Positions 28,553-33,007 of a DNA stretch of 33,007 nt are shown piece by piece. Source of the stretch: an uncultured Desulfocapsa sp. (lineage in GTDB: Bacteria; Desulfobacterota; Desulfobulbia; Desulfobulbales; Desulfocapsaceae); the NCBI GenBank assembly GCA_947311475.1, contig CAMZLK010000031.1, forward strand, positions 1-33,007, in the 5' to 3' direction. The translations under genes and the position numbers were made by a program. Within the stretch, counting starts at the first letter, position 1. Each line of letters opens with the position of its first letter. The notes beneath the pieces were generated by a model. It was given only the letters and a program-made list of their open reading frames with translations. It was not told the origin of the DNA and ran no database searches.

Positions 28553-29312
28553 TGAGTAACTCCCGATCCGCAGCACGCGCATCATCACGCATCAATCTCC
28601 ACAGGTAGTGCTGCACCTCGTCAAGCTCTTCGTTGTCTGCACCACGTTCACTAAGAGGCTTGTCAATTTTTACAATCTCACGCACCCTGCCCGGCCTGCG
28701 GGAGAGAACCACTATTCTGTGGCCGAAACGTACTGCTTCCTGGAGATTATGGGTAACATAAATGGCAGTAAAGGATTCACGCATCCAGAGATCAATCAAA
28801 TCGTCCATCAGCAATTCACGAGTCTGGCTGTCAAGTGCTGAAAGAGGTTCATCCATCAACATCACTGCCGGTCTGACAGCCAGAGCACGGGCAATGGCCA
28901 CTCGCTGTTTCATGCCCCCGGAAAGCTGGCGGGGCCATGCTTTCTTAAAATCGCTGAGATGGGTTCGACTGAGTACATCATCTATAATTTTCCGTGATTC
29001 CTGCTTACTAATCGGATGATCTTCAAGAGCCAGGCTGATGTTGCCTTCCACCGTGCGCCAGGGTAGCAGAGCAAAATCCTGAAAAATATAGGTTAAGGGA
29101 TTGAGCGAAGATTTCGGTGGTTCCCCAAGCAGCAAGACCTCTCCCGAATCAGGTCGTTCCAGACCTCCCATCAAACGAAGCAGAGTTGACTTACCACAAC
29201 CTGACGGACCGACGATACAGATAATCTCACCTCCGCTTACGGTCAGGTCGATATCATCCAATACCGTCATATCGCCATAAGCGTGTGTAATATTATTGAG
29301 CTGCAGATCCAT
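28545..29312 (-). CDS. NitT/TauT-type ABC transporter ATPase
   Basis: IVGPSGCGKSTLLRLMGGLERPDSG (Walker A), LSGGMKQRVAIARALAVRPAVMLMDEPLSALD. Start at MDLQLNN (29312). Confidence 0.93.
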   Translation of the reverse strand: MDLQLNNITHAYGDMTVLDDIDLTVSGGEIICIVGPSGCGKSTLLRLMGGLERPDSGEVLLLGEPPKSSLNPLTYIFQDFALLPWRTVEGNISLALEDHPISKQESRKIIDDVLSRTHLSDFKKAWPRQLSGGMKQRVAIARALAVRPAVMLMDEPLSALDSQTRELLMDDLIDLWMRESFTAIYVTHNLQEAVRFGHRIVVLSRRPGRVREIVKIDKPLSERGADNEELDEVQHYLWRLMRDDARAADRELLNG

Positions 29313-29379
29313 AAAAATGAAAAAATGAAAAAATGAAGACGGCAGACTCTGAGGAATACCCGTCATGACAATGAAGGAA

Positions 29380-30414
29380 TTAATAGGTTTCAACAAAAGT
29401 CGGGTCAACAATCGTATCAATGGTAATACTCTTTGACACCATATTTTCCGACTGAAACCAGGCGAGTTGATCTTTGACATTTGTGATATTCAGCTTTGCA
29501 TTCTTATTGATACGCATGGCACCGTTACGAATAGAAGGTGCTGCCTTTTCATAGGGCCTGCTCACATAGACATACTTGTGGATGAGTTTAATCATATCCT
29601 CTGCTGCAGCGTCTCCTGCTGTTTTATCAACCAGTGCAGCATTAAAGTCATCTGCTCCTTTTGAAAATGCTTTCAGAAAACGCTTTACCATCTCTTTTTT
29701 ATCAGAAGCATTCGCAGTAGAAGTAAAAACCGTGGTTACCTGATAGTCAGGTATGTAATCGGATACTTTTCCGATCATTTCTACAGTGGGGCCCTTGGCC
29801 AATCCTTTTGCGATATGAGGAACAATGGACCAGGAATCGATCTGACCAGATTTCAAAGCACCAATTATGACACCAACCTTCTGCAATGGTTTGACCTTGA
29901 TATCACTGCGTGCAAACCCTTCTTTATCAGCTATCTTATGCGCCACATAATGAAAAGAAGAACCCGTTTGTGTAATTCCAAAGCTTTTCCCTTTCAAGGC
30001 GGCAGGTGAAGTAAGGCCTGAATCGTAAGCCTTTTTAGAGGCTAAAATCATCTGGCCGTCAATTCCAGGTTCTTCATGCAACACTCCTCCAATAACCTTG
30101 ATGGCACCTTTTTCAGCAAGATTAATCAAACCTCCAGAGATAGGTGCTACACCAAAATCCACATCACCTGATGCAATAGCCACCGCAATTGGCTGTGCAG
30201 CCTGGAAAAATTTAATCTCCACATCCAGCCCTTCATCCTTAAAATAACCCCGTTCATAGGCCACAAAAGTTGCAGCGTGTGATGTGAAGCGCAATGCACC
30301 CACAGCTATTTTATCTGCAGCTGCAACCGTGGATAAACATCCTGCCCAAAATGTTGCGGTAAACATACTGACCACTAAAAACTTCCCTAATTGCCGTTTG
30401 CTAATTGAAATCAT
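29380..30414 (-). CDS. NitT/TauT-type ABC transporter substrate-binding protein
   Basis: Signal peptide; VGALRFTSHAATFVAYERGYFKDEGLDVEIKFFQAAQPIAVAIASGDVDFGVAPISGG (NMT1/SBP_bac fold). Start at MISISKRQ. Confidence 0.85.
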   Translation of the reverse strand: MISISKRQLGKFLVVSMFTATFWAGCLSTVAAADKIAVGALRFTSHAATFVAYERGYFKDEGLDVEIKFFQAAQPIAVAIASGDVDFGVAPISGGLINLAEKGAIKVIGGVLHEEPGIDGQMILASKKAYDSGLTSPAALKGKSFGITQTGSSFHYVAHKIADKEGFARSDIKVKPLQKVGVIIGALKSGQIDSWSIVPHIAKGLAKGPTVEMIGKVSDYIPDYQVTTVFTSTANASDKKEMVKRFLKAFSKGADDFNAALVDKTAGDAAAEDMIKLIHKYVYVSRPYEKAAPSIRNGAMRINKNAKLNITNVKDQLAWFQSENMVSKSITIDTIVDPTFVETY

Positions 30415-30612
30415 TTTCTCCTCCAATGGAGTGGGTGATGAAATTTTCTTTTTCTAGTCAATAGAATGGGCAAATCCATGTGCAACCGTTCATGAATCCT
30501 ATCCGAAATATACATACCACATAACGGACTCTGCCTCTACAATATACTAAGCCAATATTGGAATATGAAAGCAAAAGAAATTACAGGAAAAACCCTGAGA
30601 GTTCCTCCAATG

Positions 30613-30627
30613 TAATAATTATTATTG
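30613..30627. promoter_or_regulatory. Candidate Per-box upstream of the PerR-like gene
   Basis: TAATAATTATTATTG contains the exact ATAATnATTAT core; about 11-12 of 15 matches to TTATAATnATTATAA; ~63 bp upstream of the ATG at 30690. Confidence 0.45.
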
Positions 30628-30689
30628 ACAAGAAACTAATAACCGCATATCTTACTTAAGAATGAATCTTACCACCCAAAACCGAACAA

Positions 30690-31142
30690 ATGCAAAACGA
30701 AAAACTCAGCAAACAACATCTTAAACAGCTCAAGCAACTCTGTAATGAAGCGGGTATTAAACTTACCCACCAGAGGCTCGAGATTTTCAAAGAGCTCATG
30801 GCTGTCTGTGACCATCCGTCTGCTGAATTGATTCATCAAAGAATCCACAAAAAACTTCCTACCATAGCCATCGACACTGTTTATCGGACCTTGGCCACTT
30901 TTGACGAACTAGGTCTGGTCAAAAAACTTCATATTATGAATGAACGAACGCTATTTGATACAAACGTGACTATTCACCATCATTTTATCTGCACCCACTG
31001 TAAGAAAGTAGAGGATATTTACTGGTCTGATTTTGACAATTCAACACTTCCTGAAGTGGTGAAAGGTATGGGGAAGGTTCAATCCAGACACCTTGAGATT
31101 CATGGTGTCTGCAACGACTGCCTGAATACAAATGAGAAATAA
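30690..31142 (+). CDS. Fur-family regulator, PerR-like
   Basis: Fur fold; CDHPSAELIHQRI, TLFDTNVTIHHHFICTHCKKVEDIYW, HGVCNDCLN; retains residues equivalent to PerR H37, D85, H91 and H93 plus two CxxC zinc motifs. Confidence 0.85.
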   Translation: MQNEKLSKQHLKQLKQLCNEAGIKLTHQRLEIFKELMAVCDHPSAELIHQRIHKKLPTIAIDTVYRTLATFDELGLVKKLHIMNERTLFDTNVTIHHHFICTHCKKVEDIYWSDFDNSTLPEVVKGMGKVQSRHLEIHGVCNDCLNTNEK

Positions 31143-31200
31143 ACAGTGTTGTTTTAAAGGCTTTTTTTTGGTCATCCAGTAAGAACGAATCTTATCAAAG

Positions 31201-31215
31201 ATATAATCATAACGA
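31201..31215. promoter_or_regulatory. Weak candidate Per-box upstream of catalase
   Basis: ATATAATCATAACGA: good left half-site and centre, degenerate right half. Confidence 0.25.
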
Positions 31216-31282
31216 AGAGCCCCCCTAACAACAGGGCATGCTCTGATAAAAACATAAAACTCAACAGTCAAGGAGAGGCAAC

Positions 31283-32743
31283 ATGTCAGAAAAAAAGAAA
31301 TTAACTAACAACGCTGGTGCTCCAGTAGGTGATAACCAAAATGTATTAACGGCAGGTGCACGTGGGCCTCTACTGATGCAGGATGTCTGGTATCTTGAGA
31401 AACTTGCCCATTTCGACAGAGAAGTCATTCCGGAAAGACGTATGCATGCAAAAGGATCTGGAGCATATGGTACCTTTACTGTCAGCCATGATATCACAAA
31501 GTATACCAAGGCAAATATCTTTTCGGAAATTGGTAAAAAAACAGAAGTATTTTCAAGGTTTTCAACCGTTGCAGGAGAGCGGGGGGCGGCTGATGCAGAA
31601 CGCGATATCCGTGGATTTGCCTTGAAATTTTACACTGATGAAGGGAATTGGGATCTGGTTGGCAACAATACACCAGTCTTTTTCCTTCGAGATCCTTTAA
31701 AGTTCCCGGATCTCAACCATGCAGTAAAGCGAGACCCACGAACCAATATGCGCAGTGCCAAAAACAACTGGGATTTCTGGACGTCATTGCCTGAAGCTCT
31801 GCATCAAGTGACCATCACCATGAGTGACCGTGGCATTCCGACAAGCTATCGCCATATGCACGGCTTTGGCAGCCACACTTTCAGCCTGATTAATGCAGAC
31901 AATGAACGATTCTGGGTAAAATTCCATTTTCATACACAACAGGGAATTAAAAATCTTACCGATGCCGAAGCTGAGAAAATTGTAGGAAAATGCAGGGAAA
32001 GTCATCAGGAGGATCTCTATGAAAGTATAGAAAAAGGAGATTTTCCACGCTGGACCATGTTTATTCAGGTGATGCCTGAAAAGGAAGCTGCAAACTGCCC
32101 CTACAACCCCTTTGACTTAACCAAAGTCTGGTTCCACAAGGATTACCCGCTCATTGAAGTTGGAGTTCTAGAGCTAAACCGCAATCCGGAGAACTATTTT
32201 GCAGAAGTTGAACAATCTGCGTTTAATCCAGCCAGTGTTGTACCCGGGATAGGGTTTTCTCCAGACAAAATGTTGCAGGGCAGGCTTTTTTCATATGGCG
32301 ATGCACAACGTTACCGTTTAGGAGTGAACCATCAGCAAATACCTGTCAATGCCCCCCGCTGCCCGTTCCACAATTATCACCGGGACGGAGCCATGCGGGT
32401 TGACGGTAACCACGGTAGTACCATCGGATATGAACCAAACAGTTATGAAGAATGGCAGGAACAGCCTGATTTCAACGAACCACCACTTAGCCTTGAAGGA
32501 GCAGCCGATCATTGGAATCACCGGGAAGACACTGACTATTTCAGCCAGCCCGGAAAACTCTTTCGACTCATGAGTACTGAGCAGCAACAGGTATTATTTG
32601 ACAACACGGCAAGAGCCATGGGCGATGCACCTGAGGAGATCAAAATGCGCCATATCGGAAACTGTCTCAAAGCCGACCCTGATTATGGAAAAGGTGTGGC
32701 AAAAGCACTTGGATTGTCACTAACGCGGATAAACAGCAAGTAA
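31283..32743 (+). CDS. katA: Heme catalase (small-subunit, clade-3-like)
   Basis: [99 protein letters not shown]. Confidence 0.97.
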   Translation: MSEKKKLTNNAGAPVGDNQNVLTAGARGPLLMQDVWYLEKLAHFDREVIPERRMHAKGSGAYGTFTVSHDITKYTKANIFSEIGKKTEVFSRFSTVAGERGAADAERDIRGFALKFYTDEGNWDLVGNNTPVFFLRDPLKFPDLNHAVKRDPRTNMRSAKNNWDFWTSLPEALHQVTITMSDRGIPTSYRHMHGFGSHTFSLINADNERFWVKFHFHTQQGIKNLTDAEAEKIVGKCRESHQEDLYESIEKGDFPRWTMFIQVMPEKEAANCPYNPFDLTKVWFHKDYPLIEVGVLELNRNPENYFAEVEQSAFNPASVVPGIGFSPDKMLQGRLFSYGDAQRYRLGVNHQQIPVNAPRCPFHNYHRDGAMRVDGNHGSTIGYEPNSYEEWQEQPDFNEPPLSLEGAADHWNHREDTDYFSQPGKLFRLMSTEQQQVLFDNTARAMGDAPEEIKMRHIGNCLKADPDYGKGVAKALGLSLTRINSK

Positions 32744-32831
32744 GTGCCTTGTTGCTTATGCTGATAATTTGAGTTTGAAACACTTCGATTTTCTTGTTTT
32801 TTATTACAGTTTTTCAGGGATAAGGCACTAA
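32721..32831 (+). repeat. Interspersed repeat family A, copy 4 (short form)
   Basis: TAACGCGGATAAACAGCAAGTAAGTGCCTTGTTGCTTATGCTGATAATTTGAGTTTGAAACACTTCGATTTTCTTG...CAGGGATAAGGCACTAA. Confidence 0.95.
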
Positions 32832-32860
32832 ACGCAGAACAATAGAATTAATAAAATTTG

Positions 32861-33007
32861 ATGGCGTCGTAAAAACTCTTCATCTGCTTCGTTGCTACAT
32901 TTTTTATCTAATTTCAACGTACCTTAGTACGCTGAAATTAAATAAAAATGTGCGCCTCGCATATGAAGCTTTTTACTTAGCCATCTTTCAATTGACCTTT
33001 TTACTAG
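32861..33007 (+). repeat. Repeat family B, copy 2, with a central hairpin (32898-32950)
   Basis: GATGGCGTCGTAAAAACTCTTCATCTGCTTCGTTGCTACA...AACGTACCTTAGTACGCTG...GCGCCTCGCATATGAAGC...TTGACCTTTTTAC; may run past the window edge. Confidence 0.92.

Noticed and set aside
29313-29480. N-terminal extension of the ABC ATPase ORF (MSKINSPGFSRK...)
   Set aside because: Overlaps the SBP coding end in another frame; the conserved ATPase sequence begins at MDLQLNN (29312).

Overview
This 33 kb window looks like a bacterial chromosome segment, probably from a Desulfobulbales/deltaproteobacterial-type genome (inferred from gene content only). The left part holds mostly housekeeping genes: DUF167/YggU, DivIVA-like, YggT, MetG, PSP1, HolB, YchF and an MtaD-type deaminase. 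The middle holds a PLP dehydratase, a PAS histidine kinase, a lone receiver protein, a 1387-aa hybrid one-protein two-component regulator (beta-propeller + HK + REC + AraC HTH), a DedA/VTT protein, Pcm, an SmpA/OmlA-like lipoprotein, HtpG and a HemY-type protoporphyrinogen oxidase. The right part is a seven-gene minus-strand run that places a bacterial phosphagen (arginine-type) kinase between a NitT/TauT-type ABC transporter and an Aap-type amino-acid ABC transporter with no ATPase of its own. A PerR-like regulator and a clade-3-like catalase follow. I see three kinds of repeat structure. (i) A ~110-136 bp interspersed repeat occurs five times, and each copy supplies the stop codon of an adjacent gene. 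(ii) A ~150 bp repeat occurs twice around a conserved core (ACGTACCTTAGTACGC); its AT-rich stem arms differ between copies but stay self-complementary. (iii) A 124-bp inverted repeat at the window's left edge duplicates the 3' end of the DUF167 gene. The main candidates for novelty are the phosphagen-kinase/transporter island, the stop-codon-associated repeat family and the covarying-arm hairpin repeat. No tRNA, rRNA, CRISPR array or transposase was recognised.
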